Source: Anseranas semipalmata (taxonomy: Eukaryota; Chordata; Aves; Anseriformes; Anseranatidae). From it: DNA of 64,000 bases. The notes beneath the pieces were generated by a model. It saw only the letters and a list, made by a program, of their open reading frames with translations, did not search any database and was not told the origin of the DNA. Made by a program: the position numbers and the translations under genes. The stretch is from positions 207,905 to 271,904 of the forward strand of contig VXAA01005213.1 of the NCBI GenBank assembly GCA_013399115.1, written 5' to 3'. Positions 25,825 to 38,160 of the stretch are shown here, in pieces (position 1 is the stretch's first letter; each line of letters begins with the position of its first letter).

Positions 25825-28197
25825 ATGCAACAAAATGGATTATGAATTTGAAAATTGCCAATTATGTTGCATCACACAGCTCAGAGCACTGGCACAATGA
25901 TGAACCGCAATCCAGATTTTTCAGCTTAAATGGCTTTACATTCAAGCAAGCAAATTAACCATAAAATAAAGGAGGGGGGGTACAAAATATCCCAAGAAAG
26001 AATAAACTGCAGATAATAAGCACCAATCTGGTGTTGAATGCAGCCCAAGATACCAATTGTTTTAAGTCACGACAAAGACAGCTGAATGCTCATCTTGTGG
26101 ATATAGAGCATGGATGATTGCTTGCCATGAGTATCTTCTCTCACAAATAACAGTTTTTTCGCTCTTAATTTTCTGCTAAATTGGAAGCTAACTGCTTCCC
26201 ACATTGTCGTCGGAGCACCTGCAGCTGTGCTGGATTTCTGCGCACCATTTCTTTTAGGTAAAACAGCACTCCACTTCCTTGAGCTCATCATTATGTTTAT
26301 GTCTTCCTTTCATTGCACTGCCGCACTAATGATTCAGGCAGGCTGGTCAGTCATTAAGTGACAAGCAAATGATACCATATGCAACGTGTGACTAATCGGT
26401 CTGAACAAATGAAATCACAGACTTGCTTTTCCCATCATTCATTTCACAAACAGTAGCAATGTGGTGCACAGCAGGTAGTTCAGTTAAAACCAGCCTTGTA
26501 AAACAAATTTCCTGCAGCCGTTTAAGTGTGCTGTGACGGATTCGATGCTTTAGCTTGTAGACGATGCCCAGGGGAACTAAGGATGGCTTGGGCGAAGGGA
26601 AGTAGGGAGGAGGAGAAATGCTCAGTACATACATTACGGTAATTAAAGGTTTAGTTATCTTATTGGTTTGGGTATTTTGTTTGTATGGATCACAGAAATG
26701 ACTACTGGATTGCCAACCCCAAAACATACATAACATACACAATGCTTATCAAGAGAGAATACACAGCTCTTCAAATAAAGTTCCCCTAAGACATATTTTA
26801 TGCAGATCTAAGCAAAATTATTTCTGATAGCTATAGTAGGAAGATAGTCTGACCTTTGTGTATACCAAGAAAATGTTGTCGCACACCTCTAGAGAAGTTA
26901 TGTTCTGTTTTCCTTACTGAAACACTGACTACAGTTCTGCTTTCTCCAGTTCAAGACCTGCAGTGATGCATTCGTAATGGTCAGAGAAGTGCCCTCTGGT
27001 CAAATCTGCCAGAGAGCACTGTCTAAATACTCAAACAGCAAAACAGATTTAAAAAATAAAAATGATAAAAATAAAAAAAATTAAAAAAAATGTGTTACTT
27101 AAAAAAAACTTTAAATAACCTATAGGAAAAGTATAAAAGCAGCTAGAATGGATCAAAGCAAAATGATCAGCCCAATATCCTCTCTTTAACAGCACCAGAA
27201 GTGGATGCCTGGGAAAGAGGGTATAATGACAGAGCAGATTCATGATGCTGCTCTCTAAAACTCTCCTACCTCCAAACTGTTTATAGTTCAGGGACTTTTG
27301 GGGGCTCATGTTTTTTCTATGCATTTAACAATCACCGATGAATTTCTCTTTCTTGAATATGTTCAATCCCCTGTGGAATGGTGATAATAAACTAGCAATC
27401 AAAGGCAAGAATAAGATCTAAAAGCTGGAAGTGGAAGCTCAACACATTTAGAGTATGAGGAGAACCTGGTTTTCCCATCTGGGATAATTAATGATTGGAA
27501 TGATGTAACAAGGATTGTGGGGGATTGCAGAGCGCTAACAAATCTTACAACACTGTCTGATCAATTTATTTAAAAACTTGCTCTGGTTCAAAGGGCTGTT
27601 TAGGCAACCAATAGGCCAGGTGCCATTCCAGATGTCAGATAAAATCATCAAAAAATTGAGCCAATGGCCAATCCATTATTTTTTACAGTTGGGAGATACC
27701 TTGCAATTAGTTTTCTACAGAAATTTAAGAAACTATGTCTTCAGTGACACACATTATTGTTCGCTTAAGAGTAGCAAAGGCCTTCTTTGTTTATATCATA
27801 TTGTGGCTTACTGTGTTATTATAACCTCAGTAGTCTCCATGTGAGCTAAAGACGTACTGATTTGGTCCTGTTTATTAACATCACTCCAGCACTACAGTTT
27901 CCACATGGTACCTAGGTAGTGCTTTCTCACCAATGTCGAAGGCTACAGTTTGCAAAGATGTCTCTTAGGAATCAAATATTTCTGCAACAGGTTTTTCCCA
28001 GGGGTGCTGTTCATTGTTTAAGCCATTGTAATAGTGAGGAAAAAATATATTGCCTGACTGCATTTTTTTCTTACCGTGCCATAAGCCAGAAGTCTCTTTC
28101 ATAGGATGTCTCAGATTCTTTTTCTTCAGAGAAAATAAAGATATGAATATCCCAATTACAACAAATACAGGATTTCACAGGGGGGCACATACCAATC

Positions 28198-28235
28198 GAT
28201 ATATAATATAATATAATATATTAATATAATAATTT
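28198..28235 (+). repeat. (TATAA)n A/T-only repeat
   Basis: Five-base ATAAT units repeated, with a TTAAT interruption. Composition is A and T only. Confidence 0.95.
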
Positions 28236-28509
28236 AGTGCTTGTCTGAATACATGTTTATCTAGCATTTATTGTTACCTACTCCAGGACACATACCTTTT
28301 CCATATCTTGCAACTCTGAAGAATCTTTTAAATCACTTAAAAGTATAGCTAAAGAATAGAGAATCATAAAGTATGGGACAACACAGTAAAAATAAAATTA
28401 AAAAAAAAACACCTTGCTAGCTATTGCAAATTGAAAATTAATGCTCATATATTTCCTAGTGACTTTTCTTTCTTTCTCTCCTTTCTTTNAAAACACATTG
28501 TTTCAAGCT

Positions 28510-28535
28510 AAAAAAAAAAAAAAAAAAAAAAAAAA
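28510..28535 (+). repeat. Run of 26 A
   Basis: Perfect homopolymer close to the only ambiguous base in the window (N at 28489). Its length may be affected by assembly. Confidence 0.97.
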
Positions 28536-28984
28536 GAATTACAAAGGAAGATGCCCCCCATGGTGTTCTGTCAGATACTATCTTATTTGTGTATACTTTT
28601 TGTGGTTTAATTACTCCCTTTGTTGTTTTTTTCCCCTTGGTTAAAGAACAAGTCTCCAGATTGTTCCATGATCTTTGTATCTATGCAGATTAGATTTGGA
28701 AATTAAGGCAACTTGCATCAGCCACATAATTAAGTGCATAAAAAAAAAAAAAAAGAGGTCTGCTGTAGTTTTTTTTGTTTTATTGTTACTAACAAATGTG
28801 TATAATGGGAAATGTTTGGTGATTTTAGGGTTCAAATAAATATTTTCTGGGAAAGCCTTACCAAAATCAGGTTGTGTAAGTAAGTAGTAAATTGCAGCTT
28901 TAATAGTAAAGTTTCCAACATTCTAGTCTCACCCCTCCTGTCCATTTGGTATTATTCCTTCTGCCCTTCCACCTACTTTAATAA

Positions 28985-29055
28985 AACATATAACTATCAT
29001 TATTTATGACTACTTTTGTACCAGCATCCTTGGAGTGTGCTGTACAAAACCAAGG
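28985..29055 (-). repeat. Ancient retroposon-like fragment (decayed)
   Basis: 'tttatgactacttttgtaccagcatccttggagtgtgctgtacaaaac' resembles the reverse complement of the 'tttgtacagcgcctagcacaatgggg' type 3' region of old amniote retroposons. Short and diverged. Confidence 0.35.
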
Positions 29056-32000
29056 TTATAAGCAAGAAGGTTGAAAAAGGAATAACACAGACTGTATACC
29101 TGGGACTAGACATGCCACTTTACTTGCTTTGTAACTATTATGAAGCCTGCAGTGCTCACAGAGGTTTTTAGGAGAATTTGTATGCAGAGCTGCTATTGCA
29201 CACTTTGTCATAGAGTTACTAATGGGCTAATTCTGCAAACATCTAAGAGGGGGAAGTCACAGGTTGATTTGCCTCTCTTACTCTATGCTCTCTTTCTACA
29301 TGAGGTTGTTCAAGGATGAAAATTAGCCTGGCTGATACAGGAAAGATCCTTTTCTTATGGTGTTTTCAACAGAAAACTTGGCTTCTGCCTCCTCCAGCCA
29401 GCCAAAAGTGTGCTTGGATGAAATGGTATCTTCCCCAAAATTATTATAAACTGGACTTGCAACAATTGTAGGAAAGATTTTACAAAAATGTCCACAAATT
29501 CTCAGTGGGAATACAGAAGAAAAACTCAGTCATTTCTAACCATTTGCCCACTTTGATCACAGACTGCTCAGGACACAAAGGGGTCTATACAAAGGAAACA
29601 GATTTCGAGGCCAGCAGACCCCATATGTGAGTCTGTAACCATTCAACACAACCCAACTTCATTGACTTTTCCCACCATGAAAGAAACATGCATTCTGCTC
29701 TGCTCACACTATAATGTGGGGCTAGGTCACCAAAAAGATACCGAAAAGCTGGGTTTTTTTATACCAGAGCTCAGAACTGCCAGCTGTTTGTATAAATACA
29801 ACTCAGGCAGCAGTCACAGCCCAAATTCCAGTCCCAGGAGTCCCTCAAGCCCAGGTACCTCACAGGGGAACAACATAAAGGAAAAGCAGAAAGATTTTGG
29901 CACAGACTCAAATCCCAGGAAGACCCTGTCTCTGTCTGATGCACAATTCACATTTCTTCCGCTCCCATGCCATGCCAGATGTCTCATCATCATCATATTT
30001 CTAAACCACTATTAAAAAGCTCAGTGCTATACCCAAGAGATACACTTTTGCCCTGGCTGTTGTTTGAGGAGAAAAAAGGAGCAGCTCCACAAAGTAAGCA
30101 TGCTCGCACTCCCATGAGGGTTATCAGGAGCTTTATCATTTCACAAATTCCTCATGCAGCACTACATGAATTTGGAAAGGCCATTTAGAAATTAATGGAA
30201 GTAAGTGAATTCATAAATACTTTTTGATTTATTTTCTCTCCTAGAAACTGCTTCCTGACTTGCACTTTTATTGAGAAAGTACTGACACAAAGTGCATGTG
30301 AGGTTATTTCAGTCTTAAAGACAGCTTCAAATGCATGTACAAAAAATGTAAGCTTCCTGCTGGCTGTTTAGAAGAAAATCAAGTTCCTCTTCCATCCCTT
30401 ATGCCACTATTTTTCACTCTCCTAAGGTTTTCTTCAGGACAACTATTTTCCTTCTGTATTCCTTGTATTACCAGTGTATCATACCATCAAACCCCCAGTT
30501 TACTCATCTACTTTCTTCATCCAGCATGCCACCAGCAGTTCTTCAAATGCTGTTTGGATGCTGATGGCTCCTCTGGACTTGGGCTTCCCAAGTCCTTTTA
30601 GTCTGGTTTTCTAAATAAAGGAGACTGATGCAATCCTATCATCCATTTACTGCTGAATCACCCAACCTCAACTCATGAATTCTTCAGCCAACTGCAATTC
30701 AACTTGACATACAAATTTCTCACACGTTTTCTGAAGAGTTGCAGCTGGAGAGAAGGGAGAGACCCAAGTTAACATCTTCACTCTTCTCCTGAGAAACTGT
30801 CAAGTGAGGTCAGCAGCAGCAGCAGCATGTGCCCATCTGGGGATAGTTGCGATGGACGTGGCCTGTTGGCTGTCAGAGCAAAGAGCTGAGGGTGCTGAGC
30901 CCTGGGGGAGGTGGACAGAGGGAGAGTCAGAACCAAGGATGGGGAGAGGGGAGGGAGGTTGAGAATAAAATAGGAGGTGTGGGGGAAAGCAGGGTGTGTC
31001 ATAGTGGACATGCAGAGGGATAGAAAGAATAGAAATTAACATAGAAATCATCAATTTAATTAACTGAAAAACGGGTTTCATTAATTTCACTGCTCACAGA
31101 ACAATATGTTTAACAAAGAGATCAGTATGCAGCATATCAGTGGTTCTATAATGGTGGACTGAGGAAAAATGGGAAGAGGTGGATTTTGAAAAAAAAAAAA
31201 AACTTATTTTGCTAATGCAAACTTGATGTCAGGTGCATTTTCCACATTTATTAAGGAAATTATGTCCACAGTGTGGAAACTGAAGGTAAAAGGTAACATT
31301 ATTACCTGGCTTTAACCCAAATATTCCATACTATAGGTATTGTGTTAAAATAAAACTCTTGGAAGCAGGAATAAGAAAGTCATCTGAAAAGTTTTAAAGA
31401 AAGTGGTTGTGATCCTGACACACTCCCACAGAGTATCTTGAGATCTCTTGGTGAAAATCTGCTGTTTCCAGGTGGTGTGAGAGGCACTACCATGCAGATG
31501 GGGAAGGAAAAGAAGAACCCGTAAAAGGAAAACAAGCACCTCTTCCGCTCCTGCCCTCCTTCCCCCAGGGCAGGGGAAGGGCGCCGGGGGGGCTGCCCAA
31601 GCAGCTCGGATTATAGCTGGGGCGTGAGACATAGCCTCAGCCCTACTGGGTAATTCGGTGCAGAGAGCTCTTGTGCTTGTCACTGCTCAGAGAGGGAGCT
31701 AATCCCAGTGATTTTAACTTTCTGGTTTACTAGTAGATAATCTAATTTGTAGGATTGATACTGTTCTTTAGCAAACTTGCCATGTTGCGTAAAAAACTAT
31801 TCATGGCACATTACAAGAAGCAAGCGTTTGTTTAATTTGATTCTTTTATCCCTTGAAGAAGTATACGTGTCTATACGTTGTGCAGTGGTATGAAATTGAA
31901 GTTTTCCTATGACAGCATCAGATTAACAAAAATCAATTATCTCTACTGAAAACAGCCAAATTTTTACCCAGATATTGCTGTCTTCCTACTGCCAGTGTCT

Positions 32001-35000
32001 GACATTTGTAGAGAGTAGCAGGTTGGATCTGAAAGCGTGTGACAGTATTTGTGCTGAATTAAATATGGAAAATAAACTAGAAGAAGCAGTTCAATTTTCA
32101 ATGTTGTCTGCAAACATCACCCTGGCAAATTGCGTGGAATGATATGAAGATATGACAGGCAATTCTAAAAGGAAAATTCCCTCCAAAAATTAGAAAAGGC
32201 AGCAAAATGTCTCTTTTTATTTCCTCCTCCTTAAAAAATATATTCTCCCTGTTTTCGCCCTCCCCTGTAAAAATACCGTCTCTTTTTTTCCTCTCCTGAC
32301 ACCCTTTAATTAATGCTCTTTTTTTGGTGACACTGCACACTCTAGGTTGCAGGAGTGGATGCGTACCCCTGCCGAGCAATCAGGCACCCCGCAGAGCACA
32401 AACAAAAAGCCCCAGTGTCCGACCCGGCTGTCTCCTATGAATAGATCGCCCTTTCTTTACAAAGATAAGAGATGTGCAAGTGCCTGTGTGTGCTGGATTA
32501 GGAGAGGAGAGATATACATCTAGGCGTAAATATAGCATGTCTCAGGGAAATTTCAGAACGTGATAGACATCGCTTGGTCCTAAAAGGGATTTGGAGCATG
32601 CAATATCTACAACGTTTCTCAAGAAGGACCACCCTCCCCCCAAAATGAAATGAACAGAAAGCACCAGAAAAGCCTTCCGGCTGCTGCCCATGTTGATGCC
32701 ATGTTGGACCTGCCACCCAGCAACTTGCCTGTCCTCCAGGGTGGCCCAGCATTGACTGTCAGGTGTGGGAAACCTGAAATCTTGGAGGCAATGGGCCAGT
32801 GCATGGGTGTATAGCCAAGGGATGGGAAGAGGCTGTTTCAAAAGCTAAATTTCTGCAGTAAAAGGGTAAAATCTGAAAGGCACTGAAATACAAATATCAC
32901 CGATGTCAACAGAAGCTTGGCCAGCAACTTAGCTCACCTACACAACTGTATGCTTATGATTGGTACTTAAATCTAACCTGATATTAAATTTCAGGGAGCA
33001 GCCACTGTAGTAACTTTCTCCTGACATTGCATCTGATATGCCAAACACAGCATACCATTCAAGTAATGCTCTCCTCTCCTTTTATTTCAGCCTAAACCCC
33101 ATCATACATGGCACACTGAAAGGAGGGGAGGTCATGCATGAAGTGACACTCGGTTACCTGGGGCACAATGGAGCAGAGTCTGTAAGAATGAATACACATG
33201 AGTAAAATTGTTAAATAATATCTACATTTCAGTTGTGTCAACCTGTCAGTTTCAGGAGGATTATCTTGAAGGTAAACAGATTAAAAAAAAAAAAGATCTA
33301 GCAGGTTACACTGCAAAAATTCCTGAGGATGATGACATAGACTGGAGTCTGAGTTCTTGGTCTAGCTCTCCTTAAAAAAAAAAAGGAAACACTAACTGCC
33401 TTGACAGAAGTTTTAGTGACTATGGGCTGAACAATATGACAACTGTACCTGGGAGAAATGGCATTAACGGCGCAGAGTTGTCCCTGCAGCTCTGACGCCC
33501 ACTGTGCCTGCATGGTGGAGCATGCACTGCAACACCTGCATACACAGAATTACACACCCTGCATGCCCACTGTACAACCACTGACCACAGGTTGTAGTCA
33601 CGCTGTAGCATCCCGCAGGTAGCTGTTAATGTATCAAACCCTTGGTTTAACCTCATGATATCTAACTACGGCACCAAATATGTAGGAATCTTGTTAATTT
33701 TCCACTCAAATAGAGCTCTTTGTGCTTTGTTCAGTAACACAGCAGAGCTGCTAAGTGGCAGATAAGGACTTTCATGATGCCTTTCAAGAAAGCAGAGGGT
33801 GTGGAGGATCATTTCAGCTGCAGTAGTGCCGCTGAAGGGCTTATCGGTGGTAAAGATGCTGGACTGAGGCTCATGATGCACAAGTTCAACTCCAAACTGT
33901 CATACGCTGTAAGAGTGATTTCAGGCACATCAGCTAAAACTATCACCCCTAAAAATCCCAGGTGCTTCAAAGTTAGCCCAGCACTCCAGCATCAGAGCTG
34001 ACTGTCCCCTTGGTCACCTGGAGGCTCCACCTCCTGTCCACAGGACCTCGTGCACCTTAGGCTGAAGTCACTGAACAGACAAACCCAGAAAGAGCTCCAG
34101 CACAGGGACCAAAGCCCAGGCTCCCCTTGCCCCTGCCCAGCACATAGCCAAGAGCTTACCACGATGCAGAGTCTGGCTCCCTCTTGTGCTCTGTCCTTTT
34201 AACGAATTAATTTGGGAAATAGGATGCAGTGGAATATCCTTAACAGGTGGTCTGCAAGTGCCTCTAACATGGGGCTGGGGCACTCATGAACACTGTGAAC
34301 GGGAAACCCTTCAGGTAAGGAGTTCAGCTGCCCACTTGTTTGGATAGGCATGCTTTAGGATAGGGGAAAAAAAAATAAAAAAGTGGAATAGGAATGCTGA
34401 GAGGGTTCTAACATTTCTAATCTTATTGCAGATTTCCCTTTTCCACCAAGATGCAGCTTGTGACCTGCCAACCTGGGCACATTTGTGCTGCCCAGCAGGG
34501 AAGCCACTTGTCTGTAGAGACATCTGCTTCAGGAGCTGCCTCAGCAGCTCTCTGCCAACATCTAGGTTAGACATTTCCAAGGCAGAAGCCTGAACGGCAA
34601 GACATGACATTTCTAGTATTTTACAGAAGGTGTCATTGTTGCACTGCTCTGTTTGACAAATTCCTTCTGACTGTTCAGTACTACACACAGTGAGTCACTT
34701 CAGAAAATGAACATTTTTTCCTTCTCATTCAGCTACAGTCTATCCCATATTAAACTCAAGATTAAATGTTTCATCTCACAGAATTTTATTCCCAGAGAAC
34801 AGACACTGAAGGCTACTTCTCCACTTCATTTCCTTGTAAAGAAAATTAATCAAGTGTGTGTAATCTCACAAAATGTAACCTTAAATTTCTGGTAATAACA
34901 GGAAATCTACTTTAACCATAAGAAGTGTGTTGAAGCCAGTGTGACACTCATTATAGCATGTTATCTGCACTCTTCTACCATGTCCAGCACGCCTGTATTC

Positions 35001-36051
35001 AGGAGTAGTTTGATCACGACATGGGCACTGGGGGTACCAAGGCTCCTGAGAACAAATGTGGAACTTCTCTAGCAGCCCTTACCTCAGGAACCTGCTGGCT
35101 ACCCCTGTTCAGAGACATCACACCAGTTATCACAAATACCCCAAATATCATTCCTCTGTGAAGAGTGCCCTACTTCTTGCTCGGAGAACTTGAGCGGGAA
35201 AAATCATTAATGTATGAAAATAATGAGAGCCTAAAATAGCTTCTGCAGTTGCAGAGGAAGGGCCTGGAATGCCAAATGGCCATGTCTTCCTGTGATGTTA
35301 CACACTCCTGTTTTAATCAACACAACCCAGAGTCATCCCTGCCGCCAGTGCTGCTGTAGCTGTATTTGATGTGATACCTTTGTTCCAGCACTTTTTCTTC
35401 AGACAAGCTACGAGTGTGATGATGCCACTTCCCCAAATCAAATTCTGCCACAGACACTCACCTCACCCATAAACGATTTTTGTCTCTCCATGTGCTCAGC
35501 AAAGCAACTGAAAAGCCAGGACAGGGAAACAAGAGCAGAATGAGGTGAGGACCCCCTTTTCCTGGAGAGAAATGTGTCATTCAATACCAAAACCCTGCTA
35601 CTGAGTGGAGGAGCAAAGTCTGATCAAGTTGCCTGCCAGAACTAAGATTACTCTTTACTTGTTTGCACACAAATTAAGGAAACAGCAAATACTAATCCAC
35701 ATGATTTTCAGATGTGGAGCTTACCCTAGATCTCTCAGGGATAGAGGTATCTGTCCATACCCTTTGACAGCACGTCTCTGTAAGATTTTATGACTCTCTC
35801 CCTTATGAGAGGGGGCTGAGCAATAAGCAAGAATCATCCATTGTCAGGACTAGTTTCGGCAAGGTGAGAGCAGCTAAAACACATTGCCAGCTCCCAGCTC
35901 ATGGAAACTTCATCAGAAGTCCTCTCCGAAGCACAGGAGCCCCTAGATGGCACTGCGAGATTCCTCTTCCAATTGGCAGCACTGAGCACTACCTGAAAAG
36001 AGATCTTTTTCCCCCCTTTTTGTTTCCTTTTTATCCAACAGATTGAGGAGG

Positions 36052-36074
36052 TAAATAAATAAATAAATAAATAA
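36052..36074 (+). repeat. (TAAA)n simple repeat
   Basis: Five to six perfect TAAA units. Confidence 0.97.
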
Positions 36075-38004
36075 CCCTACCCAAATATCAGTTCACATTA
36101 CTTCAGCTCACTTCCATTTTACTACTTGAAAACAAGGCAGAAAACTTGATCTGATTCCCATCCAATCTGCTCCAGCTAGAAATGTCTTCTGATTGATTAA
36201 AAGCCAGTCCAAAATGTCTTTGTAGTAAAGCACACTTGCACTGCTATCTGCTTTGTGTAACAGCAGTTCTGCCTCAGACTGGTGCCGTTCTGATACATTC
36301 AAAGTGTGTCATCTTGCTGGGCCAGACAAGAGTTAAGACCTCCATGGAGCCCTTCTTTTGGGAGCCCTAAAGCACTTTGCTTATGCTCCTTCAGAAAAGC
36401 TGCTGTAAGGTAGTCAAGCATTGGTCTTTGCACTGTGAAATATCCAGGATAGAAAGAAGACTGATGCTCCCCTGAGCCTCTCACTTCTCCATACAACAGC
36501 TGAACACATAAAAAGCAAAGAATCAAGCAAAAAAGACATATACACCCCCAGTTATGCATTTTAAATGACACTGCTGTTTTACTGGTGCTAATCAGCTAGG
36601 AGTTGGGCAGCAATAACATGAGGATGTCAGCATCACGTACAGAGCTCAAAATGATCAGTCTCCCACCTAAGATGGTAGAGACAATTCACCCACTTTGCAG
36701 GGTGTACAAAAAGGCAAGCCTGGAAAAAGGCAGAAGGAAAGGATTACGATATGGAACTAAGGAACATCAGCAGAAATGACTTGCCTACAGTGGTAAAAGC
36801 AGGAACTAGTTCATGACCCTGGATCAATGCCTTGCCAGCTCTACCAGCCATAAAACCTCCAGGATGAAAAGCAAGGTGTGCTAATAGTACCTTGCCCAAA
36901 CGTGCCCACATGCTGATTCCTATGACCTGCAAAATTTCCACTGGGCACGAGCTAATGTAGCATTGGGCAAGAGCTGGCTTTATGCCCGCTGCAGAGCGCC
37001 CAGGGGCTGGGGAGCGGTGCTGCACCCTCCTGGGCAACTCCCTCTTGTCTCTCCCAGCTGCCCGCCGAGTTCCCCACGGGCATATAATTATTTCTGAGGC
37101 TTTCATTACTCTTTCAGATTCAGCTGAATGAGTCTCAAGTACTAGAAAGTTAACAAGGGATAAGACAGCACAAGTAAATGAGACATTTTTTCTTTTTTTT
37201 TTTTTTTAAATGCTTCCTCTTCTCCCTCAATTGTATCAGCAGCAAGTTCTTGCTCCCACAGGCACCGCATGTTACTCCAAACGTGACTGCTGTCATAAAG
37301 GAGAGTAAAGCTCAAAAGTAGAATTTAGTTTCATAGTTCCTTCTTCTGCCAATCATCTGATGGTGCAATCCTGTGCACAAGACAGGACGTGATTTTTCTA
37401 GGATCAATTATCTGCTTTTTGGTCACAGTATGCTCTTGCTGGCATTCAACCTGAGATATTGCAATGTAAGGAATACAAAAGTAACCCCCTTTTCAACCTC
37501 TTTCAACAAAGATAAAACCATTAAACTACATACTAATGAAACCCAAACCAGTAAGATCTGGTTGCTATTCTGGAAGAGTAGGAGACACAGGGAGTAAACT
37601 ACTGCTAGTAGCAGCCTGCTGAGAAAGATGTCAAGGGGCACGCTGGGGCCATGCCTGTAGCAGGCGAGGAGGCCCCCAAAGCAGAAACAGCCCCCAGAAA
37701 GAGGAGGCTCCTTGTCCACCGAAGGGGGTTGCTCTGAGGATCCTGAGAAAGGTGCTCCACCTTTCTCCAGCTTCCAACATGCCCCCTGCAGATCTGTGGT
37801 TGTTGACTGTGGTATCTATCTCTATGCACATCATCTTTCCTACACTCAAAACGACTTTTTAGTTTCCTGAGGCTCGTCACAGAGTACATTTCTTGGGCAG
37901 CCATCAGCCAGCCATGGGAAATGGAAGTGGGTTTCAGAGAAGCAGCAGCTGTGGAAAGCTCACCAGCCAGGCTGGACACTGCGGTTGAGTTTGTAATCCC
38001 GAGG

Positions 38005-38160
38005 GGAAGACCTATGCCTTCCCTGGGGGTGTTTAAGAGACATGTGGACATGGTACTTAGGGACATGGTTTAGTGGGGGACTTGGAAGTGTTAGGTTGAT
38101 GGTTGTATTTGATAATCTTTAGGGTCTTTTCCAGCCCAAACAATTCTATGATTCTATGAT
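38005..38160 (+). mobile_element. CR1 LINE, 5'-truncated 3' end
   Basis: The segment matches the end of avian CR1 as I know it: the stretch CTGGGGGTGTTTAAGAGACA, then GACATGGTTTAGTGGGGGAC, then GTTAGGTTGATGGTTG, then GGTCTTTTCCAGCC, ending with two copies of the octamer ATTCTATG plus AT (38143-38160). The octamer microsatellite is the diagnostic CR1 3' end. Similarity fades upstream of about 38005, so this is a dead 5'-truncated copy with no open reading frame. I could not identify a target-site duplication; the 5' boundary is approximate. Confidence 0.92.

Larger units (their letters stand above)
25161..38004. other. Intergenic, no gene seen
   Basis: Contains the GT, TATAA, A26 and TAAA simple repeats and one old retroposon fragment listed separately. 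One ambiguous base (N) is at 28489. The 26.06-26.42 kb part looks like a candidate conserved element. Purine-rich G-containing sequence occurs at 30.90-31.0 kb. Confidence 0.7.

Noticed and set aside
28340..28385. Possible minus-orientation CR1 tail (gaatagagaatcataaagtatggga)
   Set aside because: Only a loose match to the CR1 end (gaatcatagaatggtttggg); no octamer repeat and no CR1 body on the expected side.
37605..38066. 153-codon minus-strand frame
   Set aside because: It runs antisense into the CR1 fragment and has no recognisable protein features; chance frame.
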